Assembly (NCBI GenBank): GCA_002698995.1
Contig: PAAX01000014.1
Coordinates: 162,811-226,810 of the forward strand
DNA: 64,000 nt
Source of the DNA: Ignavibacteriota bacterium
GTDB lineage: Bacteria > Bacteroidota > Ignavibacteria > Ignavibacteriales > Melioribacteraceae
Direction of reading: 5' to 3'
Below are positions 45,406 through 54,659 of this stretch, in pieces. The notes beneath the pieces were generated by a model. That model saw only the letters and a list, made by a program, of their open reading frames with translations. It ran no database searches and was not told the DNA's origin. How positions within the stretch are numbered: the stretch's first letter is position 1; the number at the start of each line of letters is the position of its first letter. Both the position numbers and the translations under genes were made by a program.

Positions 45406-46713
45406 TTACTTTTCTAATATTTCTATATTTCCGGTAAGCTGTTGAAGTTCAAGTATTGTAATTCTAGCCTGAAATTTTGCTGTAACCAAATCTGATTGCG
45501 CCCTTGATAAATTAATCTGAGCATCTCTAAACTCAAGTGAATTTACAGTTCCGGTTTCATATCTCTCTTTTTGCAGTTCAAGATTTTGTTCTGCGGCTGT
45601 TACATTCAGTTCTTCTAGACTAATTTTTTCTAACCTTTTTTGAAGAGTAATATATTTTTCTCTTACTAATCCCGTAATCCTGTTCTCTTCATTTGATAAT
45701 TGTAAATCCCTAATTTTTGATTCGATGATAGCATTTTCAACATCAATGTTGTCTCTTAATCCGTTAAAAATATTAAATGAAAAGTTTAGAGCAACAGAAG
45801 CATCTTTACTTTGAGTAGTAACGGCGCTTGTAAATCTTTGGCTGTCGCTGTTTACTTCTCTATCAGAATAGCCATAGTTGGCATTCAAAGAAATACGGGG
45901 ATAAAAATCTGCTCTTAATGATGTGATATTACTTTCAGAAATTTCTTTATTCTTGATTGCAATTAAGAGAGAACTGTTCTTCTCTTTAGCATATTCAATC
46001 AGAGTTTCATAATCTTTTGCAAACGCAGGAAGATCGATTTTGTCTATTACTTTTATATTTGTTTCTGGATCTTGTGCTAAAAGAATATTTAAATCCTTTC
46101 TTGCAATTTCGGTTCTCAATTCTTGATCAAGTTTATTCGATTTATCATTATTGAAGGAAACCTGTGCGTTTAATAAATCTGATGATGAAGCACCTCCAAG
46201 TGAATTTCTAATCTTAGCTTTTTCTAATCTTTCTTCTGAAATCTTCAATGAGTTTTCAGCTATTCCAAGTAATAGTTCCTGCTGAACTAAATTGAAATAT
46301 CCGGCAAGAATATTAACCATAGTATTTTCAACAATTAATTTTGCTTGATAATCTCCCAGTTTTGAAAGTTCTTTATATCTAACATTATCAGCAAACATTT
46401 TAAAACCGTCAAACAAAGTCCAATTTAATGAAAGTCTCCCTTCATAACCTTTTGTTGTTGAATTGCCGAAGCTGAAGGGTGAATTTGAAGTTTGATCTGA
46501 CGAACTAAAACTATAACCGCCGTTTGCATCAAGTGTTGGTAAAAATCCGGCTGTTCCTTTTCCTTCATTATTATTTGCAATCTCGTTGTTGTTTTTTGCA
46601 ATCAAAATATCAAAGTTGTTTTTTAATCCTATAGAAATTGCTTCTTCGGGAGTTATAATATTCTGACTAAAAGTAATAATCGTAAAAAGCAGAAACATAA
46701 AAAGCTTTTTCAT
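45406..46713 (-). CDS. TolC-family outer-membrane efflux protein
   Basis: A 435-residue trimeric-channel subunit with a signal peptide (MKKLFMFLLFTIITFS). Two OEP repeats are visible, each with long coiled helices and the TolC-type pattern, for example KISEERLEKAKIRNSLGGAS and NLELQKERYETGTVNSLEFR. The end is LQQLTGNIEILEK. It is the last gene of an operon and follows the inner-membrane pump by 12 bases, completing a tripartite RND efflux system. Confidence 0.93.
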   Translation of the reverse strand: MKKLFMFLLFTIITFSQNIITPEEAISIGLKNNFDILIAKNNNEIANNNEGKGTAGFLPTLDANGGYSFSSSDQTSNSPFSFGNSTTKGYEGRLSLNWTLFDGFKMFADNVRYKELSKLGDYQAKLIVENTMVNILAGYFNLVQQELLLGIAENSLKISEERLEKAKIRNSLGGASSSDLLNAQVSFNNDKSNKLDQELRTEIARKDLNILLAQDPETNIKVIDKIDLPAFAKDYETLIEYAKEKNSSLLIAIKNKEISESNITSLRADFYPRISLNANYGYSDREVNSDSQRFTSAVTTQSKDASVALNFSFNIFNGLRDNIDVENAIIESKIRDLQLSNEENRITGLVREKYITLQKRLEKISLEELNVTAAEQNLELQKERYETGTVNSLEFRDAQINLSRAQSDLVTAKFQARITILELQQLTGNIEILEK

Positions 46714-46725
46714 TCTAAATCCTTT

Positions 46726-49700
46726 TTAACTTTTTTGTGTAGTATAAGAAATATTTTCAATTGCCAATTCTTTTACAGCCGGTTCAACAGATTCATAGGT
46801 TATGTTCGGATCGTTAAACCGTGCAGCAAAATAGCGTAGTTTATTCAACACCAAAAATCCAGCTGGAAGAACAACCAAAAGAACAAAAGTTCCAAAGACC
46901 AATCCAAATGCTACCGAAACAGCCATTGGAATAAGGAATTGAGCTTGTCTGCTTGTTTCTAAAATAATTGGACCCAAGCCTGCTGCAGTTGTTAACGTAG
47001 TTAATAAAATCGGTCTTAATCTGGCAATGCCGGCTTGAAAGACTGCTTCTTTAACAGACATTAACGATTTAAGATTTCTATTAATCTGATCTATAAAAAC
47101 TATGCTGTCATTTACAACAATTCCGGTAAGAGCAATTAATCCATATATGGAAAGAGTGTTTAGCTTAATACCCAAAATTCCATGTCCCCACGCAGCACCT
47201 AAAATTGCTAAAGGAATAAGAGAAAATACTAATCCCGCTTGCAGATATGATCTAAAGACTAAAACAATTACAATAAACATTGCAACCAGAGCCACAGGAA
47301 AAGCTTTTCTCATAGAGGCGGTTACTTTGTCTTGAGATCTTGATTGTCCTTCAAAAGAAAATCTCACATCTCCAACTTGTGCGGCAACAATTGGAATTAC
47401 TTCATCCTGAATTTTATTCAGTATTTCGGGAACTGATGCATTTTGGTCTGCGAGATCTGCTTCAACCTTCAATTCACGCTGTCTATCTAAACGATTGATT
47501 GAAGTGATTCCTCTTTCAATTTTGTATTCTGCAACTTCAGAAAAAGGATACTCGGCACCAGATGCAGTTTTAATTCTCATTTGATCGAGAAATCCGACTG
47601 ATGTTCTATCTTGATCTGAATATCTAACCCATACTTTAATTTCGTCTCTTCCTCTTTGAATTCTTTGAACTTCCTGTCCGAAAAATCCTTGTCTAACCTG
47701 CCCGGCAACATCACGCAAAGTTAAGCCCAGTGCATAAGCGGAAGGTTTCAATTTTATATTTAACTCTCTTCTTCCTTCTTGATTTGATTCGGTTACATCT
47801 TTTAATGTAGTGTAATTTTCAAGTTCTTTAACAAGTATGTCTTTCGCTTTATTCAACGAATAAAGATTACTTCCGAGAATTGAAATTGAAATCGGTTTAC
47901 CGAAAAAGCTCGTTCTGCCAAATGAAGTGTTTTGTGCTTCTGGAATTAAACCGACTTTTTCTCTAACCATATTGCCGATTAAATAACTATCCATATTTCT
48001 TTCTTCGCCTGGTAAAAGATAAACAGTAAGCTTTCCGGCATTACTTCCCGATTCTCCAAAATCATTTGAACCAATATCTCTCTTTATTCCAAGAACAACA
48101 TCTTTTCCATCTTTTCGCTGCTCTTTTAAATCCTCATTAACTTCCCAAGTTGCTTTTTCCATTTTCTGTAGGATATCGTCAGTGTCTTCTTCTTGTCTTC
48201 CTGCAACCAATGAAACATTTATTGGAAAATTATCACCATCAATAAAGGGGAAAAATGTTACTCCGATAAATCCCCCTCTTAATAATCCGATTGTCAAAAG
48301 AACCATTGAAATAGGGAGTACAACTGTAATCCACTTATGTTCTATTGCATATCTTAAAGAAGGAGCATAGAGCTTATAAGTCAGGAAGTTTATTATTGCT
48401 TCAATTTTCTTTCTTATTTTTGAATCTTCCGAATGAGCATGTAATCCTTTAGAATGAGCTAAGTGAGCAGGTAGAATTAAAAAGGCTTCAACAAGTGAAA
48501 ATAGTAATGCTGCAATTACAACCAGCGCCATATGCCAGATGAATTTTCCTAAAAATCCATCAAGAAAAAAGAATGGAAGAAAAGCGATTACTGTTGTGAG
48601 GATTGAAGTAAAAACAGGGCCAACCATTTCCTTTGTGCCGATTATAGCAGCTTCCAGAGCCGGCTTCCCTTTTTCATAATGTGCATAAATGTTTTCGGCA
48701 ACAACTATTCCGTCATCAACTAAAATACCTACTACTATTATCATCCCGAATAGCGAAATAACGTTAATTGTAATTCCAGATAACGCGGCAACAATAAACA
48801 TTCCCGCAAATGAAAACGGAATTCCGACTGCAACCCAGAACGACAAACGCAGATTTAAGAAGAATCCCAATGTTATAATTACAAGTGTTAAACCAATTAT
48901 TCCATTATCAACAAGAAGTTCAATTCTTTCTGTTAACGAAATTGTGTTGTCGTCAATAATAAAAGCTTCAATTTCTGTTGATGTTTCATTAAACTCGTTT
49001 ACTAATGCTTTTGCGGCTGATGCAACTTCCAAAATATCTTCTTGATCTGTCTTATCTATATTTAATATTATAGCCGGTCTATTGTTGTAATAAGTTTTAT
49101 CCGGTACATCTTCCCATCGCTCTTTTATTTTGGCAATATCTTTAAGATATATAACCGAACCGTCTCTGTTTCCTCTAACAACTAAGTTTGCTAATTCTTT
49201 AGCCTGATATTCTTTTCCGTATGCTCTTATTAATATTTCCTCTTCGGTTGTATCAAATTTACCACCTGAAATATTAATGTTTGTTGCACCGACCACTCTA
49301 GCTATTTCATCAAAAGTTAATCCATACTTTCTCAAATTTTCTTCAGATACTTCTATTGAGAATTCTATGTTTGGAACTCCCTCTATATTTACCTGAGAAA
49401 TTGCTTCTGTAGCTAAGAGTTTATCTCTGAATTGATCGGCTATATATTTTAGATTGAATAAATCTGCGTCTCCGTATAAAACCACAGAAATTGCTCTTGT
49501 TCTAAATTTCTGTTCAAATATTATTGGTTTTTCTGCACCAACCGGAAAAGAACTAATTCTATCAACTGCATTTTTAACATCGTTTAATGCTTTTTCCAGA
49601 TCGGTATCTTTAATTAGTTCAACGGAAACGGTTCCAAAATTTTCACGTGATGTAGATGTAATTCTCTCAATTCCTTCAATGCCGTCAATGTTTTCTTCTA

Positions 49701-49902
49701 TTTTAAGAATTACTCCCTCTTCAACCTCTTCGGGAGAAGCGCCGGGATAAACTACTTGAATAGTAATTACATCAGGAGGAATTTCCGGAAAAGATGAATA
49801 TCTCATATTGTAAAAAAAGAGGAGACCAAAACCGACAACAGAAAATAAAACTACGTTAGTCCATACTTTATACTTAGTAAAAAATTCAATAACGTTTTTC
49901 AT
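46726..49902 (-). CDS. RND-type efflux pump permease (AcrB/HAE family)
   Basis: A 1058-residue inner-membrane pump. It has the N-terminal PPDVITIQVVYPGASPEEVE segment, 12 hydrophobic helices in two halves, and large periplasmic loops after helices 1 and 7. The central helix 4 carries the proton-relay signature VVGILVDDGIVVAENIY, and the later half repeats LIALTGIVVNDSIVFID. Its driving force is proton exchange, and it exports drugs, detergents or metabolites. The gene lies between the adaptor and TolC genes. Substrate is unknown. Confidence 0.93.
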   Translation of the reverse strand: MKNVIEFFTKYKVWTNVVLFSVVGFGLLFFYNMRYSSFPEIPPDVITIQVVYPGASPEEVEEGVILKIEENIDGIEGIERITSTSRENFGTVSVELIKDTDLEKALNDVKNAVDRISSFPVGAEKPIIFEQKFRTRAISVVLYGDADLFNLKYIADQFRDKLLATEAISQVNIEGVPNIEFSIEVSEENLRKYGLTFDEIARVVGATNINISGGKFDTTEEEILIRAYGKEYQAKELANLVVRGNRDGSVIYLKDIAKIKERWEDVPDKTYYNNRPAIILNIDKTDQEDILEVASAAKALVNEFNETSTEIEAFIIDDNTISLTERIELLVDNGIIGLTLVIITLGFFLNLRLSFWVAVGIPFSFAGMFIVAALSGITINVISLFGMIIVVGILVDDGIVVAENIYAHYEKGKPALEAAIIGTKEMVGPVFTSILTTVIAFLPFFFLDGFLGKFIWHMALVVIAALLFSLVEAFLILPAHLAHSKGLHAHSEDSKIRKKIEAIINFLTYKLYAPSLRYAIEHKWITVVLPISMVLLTIGLLRGGFIGVTFFPFIDGDNFPINVSLVAGRQEEDTDDILQKMEKATWEVNEDLKEQRKDGKDVVLGIKRDIGSNDFGESGSNAGKLTVYLLPGEERNMDSYLIGNMVREKVGLIPEAQNTSFGRTSFFGKPISISILGSNLYSLNKAKDILVKELENYTTLKDVTESNQEGRRELNIKLKPSAYALGLTLRDVAGQVRQGFFGQEVQRIQRGRDEIKVWVRYSDQDRTSVGFLDQMRIKTASGAEYPFSEVAEYKIERGITSINRLDRQRELKVEADLADQNASVPEILNKIQDEVIPIVAAQVGDVRFSFEGQSRSQDKVTASMRKAFPVALVAMFIVIVLVFRSYLQAGLVFSLIPLAILGAAWGHGILGIKLNTLSIYGLIALTGIVVNDSIVFIDQINRNLKSLMSVKEAVFQAGIARLRPILLTTLTTAAGLGPIILETSRQAQFLIPMAVSVAFGLVFGTFVLLVVLPAGFLVLNKLRYFAARFNDPNITYESVEPAVKELAIENISYTTQKS

Positions 49903-49919
49903 TAATTCCCCTTTAGAGT

Positions 49920-51035
49920 TTACAGAATAGGTTTGGCAAGCATTCCTGATGAAACACCTTGCATTAATTCGGTTACCAAAGTATCACCATTTGTAATTCC
50001 ATCTGAAACAAGAACTCTTTCCGTTTCTTTTCTGGCAATTTCAACTTTTCTATAATCTAACTTTCCATTCTTAATCAAGTAAACATATTCATCGCTGTAT
50101 ATTGATTTGCGGGGAATTGAAAATGAATCATCTAATATTTTACCTGGAATTTCTGCTTTAAGAAAAATTCCATTAAACAATCCTTTTCTATTTGGTATTG
50201 ATATGTAAGCAGTTACAGTTTGATTTTGATTATCAACAACATCGCTGATTCTTTTAATTTTTCCATCCCAAGTTCCGGAAATTTGATTGCTTGTTATTTT
50301 AACCTGTTTGGAATAATCTATCCATTTTACATCAGTAACAGGAAGTGAGATTTCAACTTCCATATCTTCAAGATTAATAATATCTCCCAATTTTGATCCG
50401 ACTCTTGCAGTTGATCCTTCGCGTAAATCTGCACTTTGTACTGTACCACTAAACGGTGCATAGAAATAATGTTTTTCCAATGTTATTTCAAGATTTTTAA
50501 TACTGAAGTATAGCTTATAAACATTAAATCGGGTTAGAAACAATTTAACTTTTTGATTAGCTGCATTTGGGAGTTCGGGGATTTCTTCATCAAAAGAAAT
50601 TGAATTAAAATAATTCTGCCATTTATCATATTCGTCAGGAAAATCTATTTTGATCTCGGGAAGCACTACTGCTAAAGCTGAAAGGAAATCACTTTTAGTT
50701 TGGTTAAGCTGAAACTTAGTCTGTCTGTCATCTATCTTAACAATCAAATCCCCTTTATTAAAAGACTGTGCCGGTTGAAAGGAGATTTTCCCTTTTTCAA
50801 TTGTACCATTAACTTCACTTATTAATGCAATTGGCTGAGACGATGTTAATCTGCCGAAAGCTTCAATTACAGTCGGATTATTCACCGATTCCGTAACGAT
50901 TGAATTAACAACTTTAATTCTTGGAGGAGGAGTCTGTTTTCTCGGTTCCTCTTTCATGCTTGAAAGTACAAGCATTCCAATCATTCCTATTGCCAAAATT
51001 GAGATTACAATTACCGGCATTATGGTTCTTTTCAT
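49920..51035 (-). CDS. RND efflux periplasmic adaptor (membrane fusion protein)
   Basis: The protein has 371 residues from an ATG preceded by AAGGAATTTTTG. A longer in-frame start 23 residues upstream has no ribosome site. One N-terminal membrane helix (MPVIVISILAIGMIGMLVLS) anchors it. A lipoyl-like half-motif (PIALISEVNGTIEKGKISFQ, then FYAPFSGTVQSADLREGSTA) and the beta-barrel segment follow. The adaptor bridges the pump and the TolC channel. It is the first gene of the three-gene operon. No regulator gene is adjacent. Confidence 0.9.
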   Translation of the reverse strand: MKRTIMPVIVISILAIGMIGMLVLSSMKEEPRKQTPPPRIKVVNSIVTESVNNPTVIEAFGRLTSSQPIALISEVNGTIEKGKISFQPAQSFNKGDLIVKIDDRQTKFQLNQTKSDFLSALAVVLPEIKIDFPDEYDKWQNYFNSISFDEEIPELPNAANQKVKLFLTRFNVYKLYFSIKNLEITLEKHYFYAPFSGTVQSADLREGSTARVGSKLGDIINLEDMEVEISLPVTDVKWIDYSKQVKITSNQISGTWDGKIKRISDVVDNQNQTVTAYISIPNRKGLFNGIFLKAEIPGKILDDSFSIPRKSIYSDEYVYLIKNGKLDYRKVEIARKETERVLVSDGITNGDTLVTELMQGVSSGMLAKPIL

Positions 51036-51164
51036 CAAAAATTCCTTAAATTTATTGTTCTTGATAATTATTGCACACAAGAAATAGACTAACGTCTTTT
51101 TCAAAAATAAAATTCAAATAAGCAGGATAAATTATATTATTTATTTTCAAAAAAATAGGATGAA

Positions 51165-51923
51165 ATGGCTAAAATAAAGATTCTCTTATTTATCGTTTTT
51201 TTAACAAATAGTACTGCTCAAATAAATACGGAAAAATATAGAAGTACCGGAGAGGAATTAGAAACCAAATTCTTTCTTGATATAACTGCAACTTTTGAAT
51301 ACGGAAATACCGAAAAGAAAGAAGCGGAATTTCAAGGACAACTTGACCATTTAACTGAGAGTTATAATTTAATTTTTGCCGGTAAAGGCGAATATAACTT
51401 TACCGATAAAAGTGAATTTGCAAATTACGGACTACTTCATCTAAGGTTTATTAAAATTATTGACGAAGAATTTAAATGGGAATTTTATACTCAAGCAAAT
51501 TATGATGTAGTAAGAAAAGTTAAACTTCGTTATTTAGCCGGACTAGGACTCCGAACTAAATTATTTACTCTCGATAAAAGTAATTTCTGGATTGGTTCAT
51601 CATTCATGTTCGAAAAGGAGAAGTTTGATATTCCAAACAGTGCGGTTCATGAAATAAATCCAAGTCAATTTAGATGGAGCAATTATTTAACCTACAAATT
51701 ACAGTTAAAAGATGATTTACTTATATCTTCCGTGATATATTATCAGCCAATGTTCAAAGACTTTTCAGATTCAAAGTTGTTGAATGAAACAACAATTAAG
51801 ATTGATATAAATACCACTCTATCACTAAAAGTTGAGCAGATATTTAGATATGATACTAATCCGCCGGATGGAGTAAAAAAGTTTGATTCAAAATCAACAT
51901 TTGGATTAGTATTAACTTTCTAA
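51165..51923 (+). CDS. DUF481 family outer-membrane protein
   Basis: A 252-residue protein with a signal peptide (MAKIKILLFIVFLTNSTAQ). The mature part fits DUF481, a beta-barrel of about ten strands: FFLDITATFEYGNTEKKEAE, the FAGKGEYNFTDKSEFANYG strand pair, and ending SKSTFGLVLTF. The function is unknown. Its end overlaps the convergent SpoIIE gene by 12 bases, so the two stop regions share sequence. Confidence 0.87.
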   Translation: MAKIKILLFIVFLTNSTAQINTEKYRSTGEELETKFFLDITATFEYGNTEKKEAEFQGQLDHLTESYNLIFAGKGEYNFTDKSEFANYGLLHLRFIKIIDEEFKWEFYTQANYDVVRKVKLRYLAGLGLRTKLFTLDKSNFWIGSSFMFEKEKFDIPNSAVHEINPSQFRWSNYLTYKLQLKDDLLISSVIYYQPMFKDFSDSKLLNETTIKIDINTTLSLKVEQIFRYDTNPPDGVKKFDSKSTFGLVLTF

Positions 51924-53906
51924 CGGGAATTTTATAATCATAAAAGTTATATCATCCTGCTGTGGATTTTCTCCTTTCCATATATTCACTTCATCAATTA
52001 GTTTATCAAACAGCAATTCCGGAGAATCTTTTACAGATGATAAAACAATCTCTTTCAATCTTTCTATACCGAACATTTCTTTCTTTTCATTAAACTGTTC
52101 TATTATTCCATCTGAATAAAGAAATAGAAAATCTTTTTGGCTTACTTCTAAATTGTACTGCGCATATGGAAAGTTATTTACTGCTCCAATCGGCATTCCT
52201 TTTAGTAGAATTTCTTCCAACTCATTTTTAGACGAATTAAAATATAGTATTTGCGGCATGCCTGCAGATGAAATTGAAACCTTGTTCTCTTCAATATTTA
52301 CAAGGGTTAACGCCATATACATTTTATCCATCTGCATATTTTTAATTATTTTATTACATCTATTAAAAAAGTCTAATTGATTTTCATCGGGTGAAATTGA
52401 ATTAAATAGGCTTTTAATTGCCACTACCATATTTCCGGCTTTCGTTCCATGACCGGTTGCATCGCCAATAACAACGGTTAGTTTATTGCCTTTGATGAAA
52501 TAATCGTAATAATCACCTCCGACTTCAGTAGCGGTTAACATTCTTGCAGAAACATTTACATTTTTAAGATTGGGCAGTTCTTTAGGAAGAAGTGATAATT
52601 GAAATTCTCTTGCTTCTTCAAGTTCTTTGGTCTTTCTTTTATTGTCCGCTTCTAAAATTTGTTTTTCAATTTCCTGCTTTAAGTTTTTCTCCGAAAGTTC
52701 TTTTACTTGAATCAGTTTACTTTTTAGATTTATGTTGGTAACTGCAAAATCACGCGATAGTGTAATTGACATGGCAAGAGTGAAAATCAAAATGCCGTAA
52801 ATGAAAGGATCATAAATTCCGAACAATGGATTTTCGACTATATTTAGAGCAATTATCATTTGGTAAAATCCAAGTACGCCAAAAAGTGCAAATCCGGTTA
52901 TTAAAATTCTATCACCGCCAAGTTCTCTTTTATATTTTCTATTATAAAGATTATGGCTTCCCCAGATTGACATAAAAATTATAAAAGCATACGCGATATA
53001 CCAGATAAACATTTCAGTTACAAAAATTCTTGTTATACTTAAAACCAGAGCAGCTGAAAGCATAAGAATAAAGTGCTTCATTATTATTGGCTTATAAAAT
53101 GATTTCATGGTTGCTGCGCCGAAAAGTATAGTCATAAGGAGCGGAAACATTCCCAGCGAATTTATTGTAATCAATTCTGTTATTGTTCTTGTTAAACTCG
53201 ATGAATAATTATTGTGAACAAATGCAATAAACGATATGATGAATAGTGAGTAATAGAGATTTTGAATGTTTTCTCTGTTGAAGAGATAAAGAGTTAAATG
53301 AAGAAATAAAAGTACAAAGCCAATCGTAATAAAAATGATTTTCTTACTGCTGATTCCCGAAAGCAAATTCCCTCGTTGATCCAGCAGTTCACCATAATTA
53401 TCTATTCTGAAATAAAAACCGGAATAAATATTATGCTCTTCAATGATATCGGAAAAATTGATTTCATACCTAATTGCAAATTGATTTTTGGTTTTGTTTA
53501 AATGTAATGGAATCGGATATTGTATGTATCTTCTCTCATCGTAATTCTCTTGATTCGTTTCTGCAATTAAATAACCATTTAGAAATAGTTGAGATTTTCC
53601 TGGATGCCAAAGTAAAATCCCCAACGGAATATTGAGCAGAGTGGAATCAATAATTAGTTCAGCTCTAAACCAGCCTTTACCGTTCCAGTTAATTTCATCG
53701 GATTGAAATCTTGAGTTTACTTTCTGCCAACTACTGTCGATTAAATTGACTTCCTTAAATTCCTGTGAATCAGCAGAATTATATTTCCATGCATCTAGTG
53801 AATAATTCTTAATAGCATTCAATGAATCTTTAGTAAGATTGTAAGTCTGTGCAGATAAATTTATTGAGGTTATTAAAAGAATATATAGAAGTAATTTTGG
53901 ATTCAT
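51912..53906 (-). CDS. 7TMR-DISM / SpoIIE-type protein phosphatase
   Basis: A 664-residue sensor phosphatase. After a signal peptide comes a periplasmic beta-sandwich DISM-like domain (NGKGWFRAELIIDSTLLNIP, then LFLNGYLIAETN). Seven hydrophobic helices lie at about residues 185-385. A coiled coil (KELSEKNLKQEIEKQILEAD) leads to a PP2C domain with the metal sites GGDYYDYF and VIGDATGHG, the later Asp in LYSDGIIEQ, and QDDITFMIIKF. Such proteins dephosphorylate an anti-anti-sigma factor in partner-switching pathways. No STAS or anti-sigma gene is adjacent, so its target is elsewhere. Confidence 0.92.
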   Translation of the reverse strand: MNPKLLLYILLITSINLSAQTYNLTKDSLNAIKNYSLDAWKYNSADSQEFKEVNLIDSSWQKVNSRFQSDEINWNGKGWFRAELIIDSTLLNIPLGILLWHPGKSQLFLNGYLIAETNQENYDERRYIQYPIPLHLNKTKNQFAIRYEINFSDIIEEHNIYSGFYFRIDNYGELLDQRGNLLSGISSKKIIFITIGFVLLFLHLTLYLFNRENIQNLYYSLFIISFIAFVHNNYSSSLTRTITELITINSLGMFPLLMTILFGAATMKSFYKPIIMKHFILMLSAALVLSITRIFVTEMFIWYIAYAFIIFMSIWGSHNLYNRKYKRELGGDRILITGFALFGVLGFYQMIIALNIVENPLFGIYDPFIYGILIFTLAMSITLSRDFAVTNINLKSKLIQVKELSEKNLKQEIEKQILEADNKRKTKELEEAREFQLSLLPKELPNLKNVNVSARMLTATEVGGDYYDYFIKGNKLTVVIGDATGHGTKAGNMVVAIKSLFNSISPDENQLDFFNRCNKIIKNMQMDKMYMALTLVNIEENKVSISSAGMPQILYFNSSKNELEEILLKGMPIGAVNNFPYAQYNLEVSQKDFLFLYSDGIIEQFNEKKEMFGIERLKEIVLSSVKDSPELLFDKLIDEVNIWKGENPQQDDITFMIIKFPLES

Positions 53907-54013
53907 TCTTACCGATTTTGTATTTCAAAGGTAAAGTTAGAAAATAATTCTCTTTTATTGAAAGCTAAATCAAAAAGAAATTAATATCTTTGTTCCTCAA
54001 AAAATTCAATGAA

Positions 54014-54655
54014 ATGCCAAGAAAAAAACTTATAAAAATAAATGAAGTAAATTCATTTCCGAATGTATTTAATCTTTCTGAAAATCCAACTGAAAAAGAT
54101 TTCAGGAGTTATTTCAATAATGAAAATAAAATTGTGCTGGAAATAGGCTGCGGACATGGTGACTACACTTATAATTTAGCACAGCATTTCCCCGATAAAA
54201 ATTTTATTGGGATGGATGTTAAAGGCTCTAGAATTCATGCCGGTGCAACTTCTGTTCTAGAAAATAAAATTAATAATGCCGCATTTCTTGTTGGAAGAGC
54301 CGAAAAGTTAAATCAAGTTTTTGAGAATAAATCAATTTCGGAAATATTAATTCCTTTTCCCGATCCGCATGTAAGAAGAAAAAGTGAAAACCGCAGATTA
54401 GTATCAGAATATTTCTTAAAAATCTATAAAGAAATTTTAACGGATGAGGGTAAAATTCACTTTAAAACTGATAATGATCTTTTATTTGACTTTTCATTGA
54501 ATGTAATCAGTAAGCTGAATTTGAAAATTCATTTCTTGGTTAATGATCTTCAAATAAATGATGAATCTGATATTTACAGATCAATCCAAACAAGGTATGA
54601 AAAGCATTACCGCAAAGACGGAAGAATTATTAAGTACGTCTGCTTTGGATTTTAA
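54014..54655 (+). CDS. trmB: tRNA (guanine-N7-)-methyltransferase
   Basis: A 213-residue SAM-dependent methylase that forms m7G46 in tRNA. The SAM-binding motif is VLEIGCGHGDYTYNLAQHFP, followed by NFIGMDVKGSRI. The RNA and catalytic region has EILIPFPDPHVRRKSENRRL. The start is the ATG in frame with the MPRKKLIK N-terminus; a TTG eight codons earlier is less likely. A TATCTTTG box, a good -7 element, lies just 22 bases before the ATG, so the leader would be very short. The gene is convergent with the receptor gene across four bases. Confidence 0.92.
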   Translation: MPRKKLIKINEVNSFPNVFNLSENPTEKDFRSYFNNENKIVLEIGCGHGDYTYNLAQHFPDKNFIGMDVKGSRIHAGATSVLENKINNAAFLVGRAEKLNQVFENKSISEILIPFPDPHVRRKSENRRLVSEYFLKIYKEILTDEGKIHFKTDNDLLFDFSLNVISKLNLKIHFLVNDLQINDESDIYRSIQTRYEKHYRKDGRIIKYVCFGF

Positions 54656-54659
54656 CCTG

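Noticed and set aside
51912..51923. 12-base overlap of two convergent genes as a possible frame error
   Set aside because: Both proteins end with normal family C-termini, so this is a simple tail-to-tail overlap.
53926..53933. TACCTTTG box on the minus strand upstream of the SpoIIE phosphatase
   Set aside because: It matches the -7 consensus, but no -33 TTTG lies at the right spacing, so I did not annotate it.
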